A stretch of 64,000 nucleotides of DNA. It comes from Gammaproteobacteria bacterium (GTDB lineage: Bacteria; Pseudomonadota; Gammaproteobacteria; Eutrophobiales; Eutrophobiaceae). The stretch is taken from NCBI GenBank assembly GCA_012103475.1, contig WLWS01000005.1:129001-193000 (forward strand). The letters are read 5' to 3'. Below, in pieces: positions 17,079 through 25,610 of this stretch. Position 1 is the first letter of the stretch. Each line of letters opens with the position of its first letter. The position numbers and the translations under genes are program-made. Below the pieces are notes generated by a model, which ran no database searches, had not been told where the DNA came from, and was given only the letters and a program-made list of their open reading frames with translations.

Positions 17079-17885
17079 ATGACACAAGCAAGTGAAGAAT
17101 TGATTGCAGCCTATCAGAGGGATGGAGCTGTGCCTTTACGTGGCGTTCTCAATCAAGACTGGCTGGAACGTCTTGCCCAGGCAGTTGAAGACGATATTCA
17201 GTCGCCAGGTCCTTTTTACCACGGTTATGATTCCGACGAGGGTATGTTTCATGGCAACCTTCGATTGTGGCAACATCATCCCGCCTTTCGTGATATCTGT
17301 CTGAATTCTCACCTGCCAGAGCTTGCTCAGAATTTCCTGCAATCCGAAAAAATTAATCTGCTTTATGATCAGCTGTTTGTTAAAGAGTCTAAAATGAGTC
17401 AGCGCACCCGCTGGCACAACGATCAGCCCTACTGGCCGGTGTCCGGCAATCAGGTAATCTCAATCTGGCTGGCACTGGATAAAACCACCGCTGAGAACGG
17501 GCGAGTCGAATTTATTCGTGGCTCGCATAAATGGGACAAATGGTATCAACCTGAGACCTTTGGTAAGACAGAAGCCATCAGTAGCTACGAACGAAATCCG
17601 AATTACGAGAATATACCTGATATCGAAGCATCGCGAGAGGACTACGATATTATTTCCTGGGATCTCGAACCGGGCGATGCATTCGTATTCAATGCGATGA
17701 CGGTTCACGGTGCCGGTGGAAATCAACTTCATGACCGGCGGCGGCGTGGTTACACCGTTCGTTATACGGGTGATGACGTGCGTTATGACAAACGAATCGG
17801 GACCAGCGAACCATTGCACAATGAGGCGCTAAAGGACGGCGATGTCCTTGATTCAGACCTGTTTCCACTTTTAATTCCGAAGTAG
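17079..17885 (+). CDS. phytanoyl-CoA dioxygenase (PhyH) family Fe(II)/2-oxoglutarate oxygenase
   Basis: Predicted non-haem iron dioxygenase of 268 residues. The facial triad is visible as H113 and D115 (WHNDQPYW) and H210 (TVHGAGGN). A downstream Arg-rich strand (RRRRGYTVRY) could bind 2-oxoglutarate. The ATG at 17079 follows a GGAGA site. Substrate cannot be told from sequence. Members act on phytanoyl-CoA, ectoine, halogenated natural products and phosphonates, so several roles are possible. It precedes an NCS1 permease, an HD-domain hydrolase and an FAD monooxygenase on the same strand, which suggests a small uptake-and-degradation set. That grouping is inference from position. Confidence 0.88.
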   Translation: MTQASEELIAAYQRDGAVPLRGVLNQDWLERLAQAVEDDIQSPGPFYHGYDSDEGMFHGNLRLWQHHPAFRDICLNSHLPELAQNFLQSEKINLLYDQLFVKESKMSQRTRWHNDQPYWPVSGNQVISIWLALDKTTAENGRVEFIRGSHKWDKWYQPETFGKTEAISSYERNPNYENIPDIEASREDYDIISWDLEPGDAFVFNAMTVHGAGGNQLHDRRRRGYTVRYTGDDVRYDKRIGTSEPLHNEALKDGDVLDSDLFPLLIPK

Positions 17886-17911
17886 AACAATAACTACTAA
17901 GTATAAACAAG

Positions 17912-19323
17912 ATGTCTGCCTCCACCAGGGAATTAATAGAAGACCACGCACTTGAAAAAGTGCCGAAGGAGAACGACATACCTGGCTCGATATCAGCTGG
18001 AATACTGTTGGTATTGTTACCACGCTTATTCAGCTCTATCTGGGCGCTCTGGTGACATTTGTTGCCGGCATGAAGATAGGTATGCTGGGTGGATTCATTG
18101 TTGCGATAATCGGTGGCTTACTGGGCTGGGGTACAGGACATATCGCTTATAAATCAGGCCTCGCCAGCGGTGTCATGTCACGTTTATACGGCTTCGGACT
18201 CAAGGGCTCGGTACTGGCATCACTGATCTTCGGTTTCATGATTATCGGCTTTATTGCGGCAGAGAATGTGCTTCTTTATAAAGGCTTTCTTTTCTATTTC
18301 GAAGCCGAAGATTCACTGACTAACCAGTTAATTGTCTATGGACTGCTGACCATTGCCTGGATATTACTGACAATTTTCGGATTCAACGTCGTCACCCGCG
18401 TCTCCTCAATAACGCTTATCGGTTTCCTGCTTGTGCTGTTTTATATGATGTTTGAGATCATCATGTCCTCATCAGAATCATGGCGGGACTTAATGAGCTT
18501 TGGCCCGCAATTTTCAGCTGAAATACAGGCCGATCTTGGTACACAAAGCGATTGGACAAAACTGATTTTCGTCATCAACATACTGGCAGGCTCCGCAGGT
18601 GCACTGGCTTTGGTTGATGCCGATCTGGGGCGTTATTCGCGTAGCTCAATGGACATTGGTATCGCGGCTTTTCTCGGTAATTTTGCACTGGATGTGTTTA
18701 TGATATTCATGGGCGCGGTCATTATGTATGCCGGCATGCCCGCTCTCACTGAGTACTATGTCAATGTTGGTGGCTTGACAGAAACCGAAGCAGCCGCTGT
18801 CGCGATTGAGAATCCGGATCGGGTTGCAGCGGCCTTTATAGTCTTCGGTGGAATCCTCGGCACCGTACTGATGGTGCTTGCACAAACCAAAGCGCAAGTC
18901 CTCAATGCCTATAGCAGCTCCCTGTCTCTCGCCAATCTATGTGACGCCATTTTCGCCTGGCGTCCGGGTCGTTATATTTTTGTGATCTCAGCCAATATTC
19001 TATCGCTCCTGTTTCTCTATGGTGATCTACTTAACTGGTTTAATTCTTTTCTGGTTATACTCGGCATTCTGACCATGTGCTTTGCCGGCATTATGCTCGC
19101 GGATTATTTTATCGTTCGTCCACGCCTGGGGCATGAAAATACCGAACAATACGGCATGGACAATGTTAACTGGGCCGGTATCTGTTCAATACCAGTCGCG
19201 TTCCTGCTGGCACACTATGTTCTCGCTGACTACATCCCGATAGAAATTCTCACCGCATTGGCAGTAGCCTTTATTGTTTATCCCTTGCTGCGTCTGTTTG
19301 TATTCAAACCGAACTATTTATAG
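17912..19323 (+). pseudogene. NCS1-type (cytosine/purine/allantoin-like) permease, frameshifted near the N-terminus
   Basis: The frame opened by the ATG at 17912 gives MSASTRELIEDHALEKVPKE, a typical NCS1 N-terminus. It fails after ND-I, while the expected continuation (T-W-L-D-I-S-W-N-T-V-G) resumes one frame over at 17980. Restoring one base at about 17978-17980 (for example ATACC to ATAACC) yields a 470-residue transporter with about 12 membrane helices, the usual NCS1 size. The intact remainder (18052-19323, 423 residues from an internal ATG) lacks helix 1. The defect could be a sequencing or assembly error in a short A run, or a real inactivating mutation. Substrate is likely a nucleobase or related nitrogen compound. 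Confidence 0.85.
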
Positions 19324-19441
19324 CAGGCATTTGCCGTGTTGGCAGAATAAGCTGGTTTCGTGTCATTGTTGACATATCCTGACTCCGGCAGACTTCGTAA
19401 TACCAGAACACATCAACTGATTTCATAGCGGAGACAGAGTC

Positions 19442-20164
19442 ATGCAACTAACTACTTCACTTCCCAGAACCCCGGCACCTATCCTTATTTCCCGCTTCGC
19501 CCGCCTCGAAATTGGCGGCCTTGCCAGAAAAATCGCCCGGGCTTTTGGCTACAATACACCAACTGATATTTCGCTCGACGAAATCAAAATCCCCGATTCA
19601 AAGCTCGCCATGGAAGCTACCTCTCTGATTGAGGCCTGCTCTCCTGTCGTCGTACTGAATCACTCAATCAGAACCTATTGTTTTGGCGTAGCTCTGGCCA
19701 GACATCTGAATATCAAGGCAGACACGGAGGTATTTTATCTGGCTGCTATCATGCATGACCTTGGACTGGTCGCTCCACATGATGAGACTGAAGGTTCGTT
19801 TGAGCTTGTAGGCGCCGATGCGGCCCATCACTTTCTGCTGGAACAAGGTGCTGCTCAGGAAAAGGCGGATCTGGTACACGAGGCAATTGCGCTGCATTCA
19901 GCGGTCGGTATCGCGAACAAACTGGAACCGGAAATACAACTTGTTCACTATGGTGCGGGAATCGATGTAATCGGTTTTCGTAGCGAAGACGTGTCAGCGC
20001 AGACACGCGAGGCAATCGTTAATGCCTATCCGCGTCACGACTTTAAAAAGAGTTTTATCTCTTTGCTGGACAAGCAGGTAAAGAATAAGCCTCAATGTCA
20101 TATTGCCGGTCACTATGCACTTGGCTTTGCTGGTAAGATAATGTCTGCACCATTTTCGGAATGA
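19442..20164 (+). CDS. HD-domain metal-dependent phosphohydrolase-type protein
   Basis: Soluble protein of 240 residues. The HD signature is visible as H74 (VVLNHSIRTY), H105-D106 (AAIMHDLGLV), then an Asp/His-rich continuation (HEAIALHSAVGIA). The arrangement NHSIRT...MHDLG is like that of HD proteins annotated as cyanamide hydratase-like or general phosphohydrolases. Sequence alone does not fix the substrate. The ATG at 19442 is preceded by CGGAGAC. It follows the NCS1 permease by 118 bases and precedes a flavin monooxygenase by 33 bases. A role in handling an imported nitrogen compound is a guess from neighbours. Confidence 0.82.
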   Translation: MQLTTSLPRTPAPILISRFARLEIGGLARKIARAFGYNTPTDISLDEIKIPDSKLAMEATSLIEACSPVVVLNHSIRTYCFGVALARHLNIKADTEVFYLAAIMHDLGLVAPHDETEGSFELVGADAAHHFLLEQGAAQEKADLVHEAIALHSAVGIANKLEPEIQLVHYGAGIDVIGFRSEDVSAQTREAIVNAYPRHDFKKSFISLLDKQVKNKPQCHIAGHYALGFAGKIMSAPFSE

Positions 20165-20197
20165 AAATGGCGAATACAATTACGATAATTACAAAGA

Positions 20198-21349
20198 TTG
20201 AACAAGAACAGTCGAATTTTAATACATGGCGCGGGTGTTGCCGGTCTTGCCTGCGCTATATGGCTGGGTAGAAACGGCTTTCGTCCTGTAGTCGTCGAAA
20301 AATCACCTCAGATCCGTGCAGATGGCGGGTTTATCATCTGCCTTTCCGGCACCTCTTATCGTTTCGCTGATGAACTCGGGATGCTTGATGCTCTGAATGC
20401 CAGAGATTCAGATATTCACGCCTCCAGCTATCATAATAGGAGCGGTTCAACTCTGATGCAGCTGGACTACCAGTATCTGTTTGACGGTGTCGACTTCCTT
20501 CAGATTTCCCGCGATGAGATAGAAAATGTCCTTTATTCCTATGCACAGGACTGTGCCGAATACCGCTTCAGCCTGAGTATCGAAAAGATTCTTCGTAACG
20601 ATTCGAACTCTGTCGAAGTGCAGTTCACCGATGGTTCAATCGAGGAATTCGATCTGCTTATCGGCGCTGATGGTCTGCACTCGAGAGTTCGTAAACTGGC
20701 ATTTGATGAAGCTGAAATCAAACAACATCATCTCGGCATGCAGGTTGCGGCCTATAAACTTGATGACGTCATCGGTCTGAAGAACAAATTTGAATACCAC
20801 ATGGAAAAGGATCGTTACATGGTCCTTTACAGTTGTCGTGATGGCCAGCTTGGCTGTGTGTTTGTCTGGCGGGCAAATGAAAGTTACCCGCCAACGGCCA
20901 CACAACGTTGGGATTATCTGAATGGGTATTTTAAAGATGCCGGACCTCTGGCGAGAAAAGTGCTGGATAATTACCCCGACACTTCACCAATGTACATGGA
21001 TCCGCTTCTGCAAGTAGAGATGCGACGATGGCACAGTGGTCGTGTTGTTGTGATCGGCGATGCCGCACACTGTATGACCCTCTTATCTGGGCAAGGAGCT
21101 TCTTCCGCATTTTCTGATGCCAGTTATTTATGCAGAGCCCTGATCAATGAGAGCCCAGAGCAGGCATTTTCAACACTTGAACAAACGATGCGTCCTTCAA
21201 TTACGCAGATGCAGGAATCCACACGTAAAGCGGCCAACTGGTATATTCCGGGAAACAGGGTACGACAACTGATCAGGGATACGGGAATGAGACTGATGCC
21301 AACCGATTATTTCAAAGGCTACTTCAAGAAAAAGTACATGAAAATCTGA
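20198..21349 (+). CDS. FAD-dependent monooxygenase (PHBH-like group)
   Basis: Flavoprotein hydroxylase of 383 residues. An N-terminal GxGxxG dinucleotide fold (HGAGVAGLACA, about 10-20) is followed by the GADGLHSRVR (DG) motif near 165 and the GDAAH motif near 286, the three fingerprints of class A flavin monooxygenases. The start is a TTG at 20198: no ATG or GTG lies in frame close enough to the Rossmann strand, and the short N-terminus MNKNSRILIHGAG is family-typical. It begins 33 bases after the HD gene and is followed at 12 bases by a polysaccharide deacetylase gene. Substrate unknown. Confidence 0.88.
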   Translation: MNKNSRILIHGAGVAGLACAIWLGRNGFRPVVVEKSPQIRADGGFIICLSGTSYRFADELGMLDALNARDSDIHASSYHNRSGSTLMQLDYQYLFDGVDFLQISRDEIENVLYSYAQDCAEYRFSLSIEKILRNDSNSVEVQFTDGSIEEFDLLIGADGLHSRVRKLAFDEAEIKQHHLGMQVAAYKLDDVIGLKNKFEYHMEKDRYMVLYSCRDGQLGCVFVWRANESYPPTATQRWDYLNGYFKDAGPLARKVLDNYPDTSPMYMDPLLQVEMRRWHSGRVVVIGDAAHCMTLLSGQGASSAFSDASYLCRALINESPEQAFSTLEQTMRPSITQMQESTRKAANWYIPGNRVRQLIRDTGMRLMPTDYFKGYFKKKYMKI

Positions 21350-21361
21350 GCCTTCACCATC

Positions 21362-22204
21362 ATGCCCTTGACCTTTACTGTCGATCTCGAAGAACACCGG
21401 CCGAATGAGACTTATTCGAAACGATTTCCCGCCATAATGCGCGACATACTGACTTTTCTGGAAGGCAGAAACGTCAAGGCAACCGTATTTGTGCTGGGAA
21501 AACTTGCGGAAAATGACTCTGGTCTGATAAAAGAAATCGCCGACGCGGGTCATGAAATCGGTTTTCATAGTTATGCGCACGTGCATCTGAATAAGGACAC
21601 AGCAGAAAACTTTAAACAAGAGTCTCATCGGAGCAAAGCTTTCATGGAAGATTTGACCGGACAGGCCATATACGGATTCAGAGCACCGGCATTCTCTCTT
21701 ACGCGCCAATCTCTCTGGGTACAGGATGTTCTACAAGAACTGGGCTTCAGCTATTCATCCAGTGTTCTACCAGCCAATAACCCGATTAATGGTTTTCCGG
21801 GCGCACCGGCAAAGCCCTTTCTCTGGTCAAATGGGATCATTGAAATCCCGGCGCCACTGGCGAAAATCGGCCCACTGAGCATGCCCTATCTGGGCGGTAT
21901 TTATCTGCGCTACCTGCCGATCTTTTTAATTAATCATTTTGTTGAACGTGAGCCAGACCAGAGGAGCTTATGGCTCTATTGTCACCCACATGACTTCGAT
22001 CATGGCGAGTCTTACTACACAATCGAAGGTACTTCGATGCTGACAAGTTTACTGCTCTGGTTTAACCGGAAAAATACTTTTAATAAAATTGATCAGGTTA
22101 TGAGTGAGAAACTATGTCGCAATTCGATGCCCTTTATTGAAGCGATAAATGCTGGAAAATATGAAGGACTCGAAGTGTTTAATCCGGGTTGCGAAATTCC
22201 GTAA
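21362..22204 (+). CDS. NodB-type polysaccharide deacetylase
   Basis: Predicted metal-dependent carbohydrate deacetylase of 280 residues. The NodB motifs are TVDLEE (motif 1, about 5-10), GFHSYAH (motif 2, the metal histidines, about 62-68) and YGFRAPAFS (motif 3). LYCHPHDFDHGE near 205 carries the late His motif. No signal peptide, so it is probably cytoplasmic, like deacetylases in exopolysaccharide or PEP-CTERM-associated clusters. Its 3' end overlaps the convergent methyltransferase gene by 26 bases. Position at the edge of a glycosyltransferase cluster suggests action on a surface-glycan precursor. Confidence 0.88.
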   Translation: MPLTFTVDLEEHRPNETYSKRFPAIMRDILTFLEGRNVKATVFVLGKLAENDSGLIKEIADAGHEIGFHSYAHVHLNKDTAENFKQESHRSKAFMEDLTGQAIYGFRAPAFSLTRQSLWVQDVLQELGFSYSSSVLPANNPINGFPGAPAKPFLWSNGIIEIPAPLAKIGPLSMPYLGGIYLRYLPIFLINHFVEREPDQRSLWLYCHPHDFDHGESYYTIEGTSMLTSLLLWFNRKNTFNKIDQVMSEKLCRNSMPFIEAINAGKYEGLEVFNPGCEIP

Positions 22205-22841
22205 TTCGAAATAAGGGAGGCAAACCTGGAAACGGCAGATCGATAACTCGTTCTTTTCGAAAACCGTATTGTTCAATAGCCTCTATAAGCTGGTAAATGT
22301 CTGTATGATGGTAATCTCCCTTTCCGGCAAAGCCCGCGATGATTCGTCCAATTTTATACAGAATATTTTCAGTCGGACCGGAAACCAGAAACTGAGCGCC
22401 TGGTTTCAGTTTTGCATGAAACTTATCAAGGTATTGTTCTAATTCTTCGATGTGCTCAAGCACATCTGCAGCCACAATCAGATCCAGAGAATTTTCTTCC
22501 AGCTCATCTGTCGAATCGACAAAATTAACATCGACATTCAGAGTCTTTAACAATCTTTTCGCGTACTGTGGATACAAATCGACTGCAAAGACATTATTGT
22601 AGTTTTTTTTAAGTTCTGGCAGAAAAAGTCCTATGCCACAGCCGAACTCGAGCGCAGCAGCACTTTTCTCATCAATAAGATCAGCCAGACAATCGTAACG
22701 CTTCCACATCAGCCAGCGAATCAGAGGATTCCAGTGCATGTAGGTCGGAATAGCCATTTCATCCCTGTCATGCTCGGTGATATCCCCGGCTTCGATTGAA
22801 GTAACTTTGAGTATGTCTTTACGACTGATTCGATCAATCAT
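22179..22841 (-). CDS. class I SAM-dependent methyltransferase
   Basis: Protein of 220 residues with methyltransferase motif I LEFGCGIG (about 65-72), an acidic motif II (FAVDLYP) and motif IV (LIVAADVLEHIEE), i.e. a full Rossmann-like fold. It is the last gene of a leftward set running from the GT2 gene at 28022. The acceptor is unknown; a lipid-linked sugar or lipid headgroup is plausible from the neighbours. The stop region overlaps the 3' end of the convergent deacetylase gene, which is unusual and shows how tightly these units are packed. Confidence 0.85.
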   Translation of the reverse strand: MIDRISRKDILKVTSIEAGDITEHDRDEMAIPTYMHWNPLIRWLMWKRYDCLADLIDEKSAAALEFGCGIGLFLPELKKNYNNVFAVDLYPQYAKRLLKTLNVDVNFVDSTDELEENSLDLIVAADVLEHIEELEQYLDKFHAKLKPGAQFLVSGPTENILYKIGRIIAGFAGKGDYHHTDIYQLIEAIEQYGFRKERVIDLPFPGLPPLFRITEFRNPD

Positions 22842-22862
22842 TTTTATTTTCCATGATCCGCA

Positions 22863-23915
22863 CTAAGCCAGCCCCCTTGAAAGCAGGGGTCCGAGAAAAT
22901 TCGCCAGAGTCAGTGGTAGTTTCTGCCATAGTTTTATATAGAGTCTGTATTTACTGTTATTCGGATCGTAATCCGGGCTATGACTGGCTCGGATCAGGCG
23001 TTGAGCATAATACAGCTTAGCCGGTGTAAAGCCCCAGTTCTTTTTGAAACTGAAGGAGCCGGTTCCTTCAATACTTCTACCAAAATCAAACAGCTGTATA
23101 TTTTTCTCGCAACTTCGTCGCATCAGTTCCCAATACATAAAATCATGTGCCTTCAGGTTTCTGGCTTCAGGCAAACCACCACCGTAATAAGGTAAAACAC
23201 TACCGGCGTGATAAAAATTGAGCACACTACTTACTGCTTTCCCGTTTTTACGAATAGTCAGAATTTCGCAATCACCCGCAAAACTTTCTTTCAGGCAGGT
23301 GAAATACTGTTTTGAATATACCGGTGTTCCCAGATTCTTTACACTGGTTGAATAGACATGGTAGAAATCGTCGATGTCCTCATCAATATTACTCTCGAGC
23401 CCATTTGCGATCCCTTTTCTCACCATGGCCCGCTGTTTTCTGGGGATGGCCTCAAAATTTGCTTCCGGTTCTGGCAACAACTTTTTCTGAAAGGTGTAGT
23501 AGAAATCTTTGCTCGACCATTGCTCGGGCATGTCTTGCGTATTTCTGACTTCAAGATAATCAACATGCAGCTCTTCAGCCAGACTGCTGGCTCGCTCAAG
23601 TAGCAGTTTGCCAACTTCCGCATTGTCGCTACAAACACCGCCGTAAACACAAAAAGGTGTTGAAACAAGAGTGTGTCCGAACATTAAGCTCCTAATCTCG
23701 CCAAGCGGCAATATCCCGCTTATCACTCCTTCCTGTTCAGCATAGAGGTAGTGAGTTTTCATAGCAGGACTGGCCTGCAGAACCGAGTGCCATTCGGCCC
23801 GGTGGCAAAAAGTAGCCTGCGAATTGTTATTCACATAAGCATTCCAGCGGCCCATCTCTTCGTTATCGAGCAGCTTTATTTGTATTGAGCCCTCTTGTTC
23901 CTGACTACTTTTCAT
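22863..23915 (-). CDS. FemAB-family (GNAT-fold) peptidyl/aminoacyl transferase-like protein
   Basis: Protein of 350 residues with the two-GNAT-domain layout of FemAB proteins. The N-terminal pattern WNAYVNNN...ATFCHRAEW and the C-terminal motif FDFGRSIEGTGSFSFKKNWGF (about 280-300) are typical of the FemAB group associated with exopolysaccharide/PEP-CTERM loci. Such proteins may transfer amino-acyl groups to cell-surface material. The start ATG at 23915 overlaps the stop of the upstream methyltransferase by 4 bases (ATGA), indicating coupling. No exosortase gene is in the window, so a direct PEP-CTERM link is not shown. Confidence 0.85.
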   Translation of the reverse strand: MKSSQEQEGSIQIKLLDNEEMGRWNAYVNNNSQATFCHRAEWHSVLQASPAMKTHYLYAEQEGVISGILPLGEIRSLMFGHTLVSTPFCVYGGVCSDNAEVGKLLLERASSLAEELHVDYLEVRNTQDMPEQWSSKDFYYTFQKKLLPEPEANFEAIPRKQRAMVRKGIANGLESNIDEDIDDFYHVYSTSVKNLGTPVYSKQYFTCLKESFAGDCEILTIRKNGKAVSSVLNFYHAGSVLPYYGGGLPEARNLKAHDFMYWELMRRSCEKNIQLFDFGRSIEGTGSFSFKKNWGFTPAKLYYAQRLIRASHSPDYDPNNSKYRLYIKLWQKLPLTLANFLGPLLSRGLA

Positions 23916-24628
23916 GTCTTATCAAGCACCATAAAGCAGGACGCACCCAGAACTTTCGCGGCAGGACTATCGAAATTATCGAATTTCAAATTAAGCAGTG
24001 GAAAACAAAGCTGAGTTTTTACAAGACTGAAACCTTTCTCACGGCAATATGTCATTAGATCGACAATGTAATTGTCGTAATGAGGAAAATCAGGTCTGCC
24101 GATCATCCTGTCATAGTAGCGCAAAATGAAAACAGCCAGTTTGTGTATCCATGCCCTGTCATTGCGCCAGATAATAATCAATCTGCCACCAGGTTTAAGT
24201 ATGCGATACATCTCATCAAGCAATAGTTTCGCTTGTTCCGCGGATTGCTGATTCAGAAACTGACAGTTAATAGTGACATCACAGCACTCGTCTGCAAGCG
24301 GAAGTGAAAAGGCATTCCCACGTAGTACAATTAGTCCGTTTTTGTCAGCGGCAAGACAGGCCTGCTCGTTGTAATCTATCCCCAGCACAGTTCGTGTATC
24401 ACTATCGGCCGGTTGAATAAACAGACCGGAACCACAGGCTATATCAATAATCGTCTCAGCTGCTGTCGGTATTTCGGATAGCACCAGAGCCTGTTCCTTC
24501 AAAAAATACTGATGCAATCGATAGCCATTCGCTTTCGGATTTTTATCACCGTAGGCCTCTCTTACACTGGCATACAAATCGTCAACTCGACTGTCCGCTG
24601 CCTGTGATTCTTTTTTTGCTTCAGTCAT
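23912..24628 (-). CDS. class I SAM-dependent methyltransferase
   Basis: Protein of 238 residues. Motif I is IIDIACGSGLF (about 62-72), followed by the acidic VLGIDYNEQA and motif IV VTINCQFLNQ, then MYRILKPGGRLIII. The last motif is classic for UbiE/Coq5-like methyltransferases. It differs in sequence from the other methyltransferase of this cluster (22179-22841), so it is not a recent duplicate. It overlaps the upstream membrane-protein gene by 8 bases and the downstream FemAB-like gene by 4. Substrate unknown. Confidence 0.85.
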   Translation of the reverse strand: MTEAKKESQAADSRVDDLYASVREAYGDKNPKANGYRLHQYFLKEQALVLSEIPTAAETIIDIACGSGLFIQPADSDTRTVLGIDYNEQACLAADKNGLIVLRGNAFSLPLADECCDVTINCQFLNQQSAEQAKLLLDEMYRILKPGGRLIIIWRNDRAWIHKLAVFILRYYDRMIGRPDFPHYDNYIVDLMTYCREKGFSLVKTQLCFPLLNLKFDNFDSPAAKVLGASCFMVLDKT

Positions 24629-25610
24629 GTTTTTCAGCCTTGTTGACAGACAAGGCCAACATAACCAAAGCCCAGAACAGAAAAGGAATAAGTATGATGA
24701 TGACTCGCACCAGAATCGTCGCGCTTGCCGCCAGAGTGAGAGATAATCCGGAAAAAATCAGTAAACCGCTGAGTCCCATTTCGCTAAGACCGATACCACC
24801 AATTGTTTGTAAAGGAATAATTGCCAAAAAATTATAGGCTGCAGCAATGACAACACTGTTATTGAAATCAACTGGCAATTGCAGAGCCTGCAGCAAAAAA
24901 ACAAAGGCGAGAATATTACACAACCATTTGCCCAGGGACAGAAAAAATGCAATGAGTGATTTTGACAGTGTCAACCTGTGCCGATACCAGATTCTTGCCT
25001 GTAGCAAGGCACGTAACAATTTCCTGACCGTATCGCTCTGCGGGTTTCGCCGTCTCAATAAGGGGCCTATCAAAATGGCCAGAATTCTGTCCAGAATGCT
25101 TAGCACGCAAGCAAGAGCTATCAGGCAGACGACAGCTATGCCAGTAATCTGCTCTGATTCAATAATCGAGGAAAACATCAGAATACAAATCAAAAAAACA
25201 ACGCACAAGGTCATCACATCAAACAGACGCTGAACAAGAACATTCATTATAGCCGGACTTGCACTTTGATTAAGATGCTTTTTCATAAGGAAAATTACTG
25301 CCACTTCGCCAAGTCGAAGTGGCAGTAATATGAGTAAGACAACGTACCAGGCGGTCAACTGAAAACACGATGAAAGCGCAGGGCTATTCGGCGTCAATAC
25401 ATAAAAGCGTAATGAGGTAAATACGCCTTCCAGAAGAAACAGAATGACGCTGATTACTACGAATACAATCAGGGTTTGTTGCAGAATTTCAAAAAACAGG
25501 AGCCAGTCAACCTGACTCAGAACAAGCGACAAAAGAATAAGACTAATTGCCGCTGCTGAAACCCACATGAGAGGACTGGCTCGTCGACCAAGTTCTTGCC
25601 AGATTCGCAT
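24621..25610 (-). CDS. YbhN-like (lysylphosphatidylglycerol synthase TM region family) membrane protein
   Basis: Integral membrane protein of 329 residues with 7-8 hydrophobic segments. The family block LLPLRLGEVAVIFLMKK (about 95-111) matches the conserved L-P-x-R-x-G-E motif of the UPF0104/YbhN group, and QRLFDVMTL and QTIGGIGLSEMGL are further typical motifs. Members are thought to act in lipid transport or flipping. Start set at the ATG at 25610, which overlaps the stop of the upstream gene (TGATG). A longer reading from 25799 would run through that gene and has an implausible cysteine-rich N-terminus. The conserved LPLRLGE block is encoded by a 15-bp perfect inverted repeat (25294-25329). 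Confidence 0.85.
   Translation of the reverse strand: MRIWQELGRRASPLMWVSAAAISLILLSLVLSQVDWLLFFEILQQTLIVFVVISVILFLLEGVFTSLRFYVLTPNSPALSSCFQLTAWYVVLLILLPLRLGEVAVIFLMKKHLNQSASPAIMNVLVQRLFDVMTLCVVFLICILMFSSIIESEQITGIAVVCLIALACVLSILDRILAILIGPLLRRRNPQSDTVRKLLRALLQARIWYRHRLTLSKSLIAFFLSLGKWLCNILAFVFLLQALQLPVDFNNSVVIAAAYNFLAIIPLQTIGGIGLSEMGLSGLLIFSGLSLTLAASATILVRVIIILIPFLFWALVMLALSVNKAEKHD
25294..25329. repeat. 15-bp perfect inverted repeat inside a coding region
   Basis: Left arm 25294-25308 (ATTACTGCCACTTCG), 6-base loop CCAAGT, right arm 25315-25329, perfectly complementary. It encodes the conserved I-L-L-P-L-R-L-G-E-V-A-V-I block of the YbhN-like protein and would form a strong hairpin in its mRNA. 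There is no T run on either side, so it is not a standard terminator. Confidence 0.9.
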
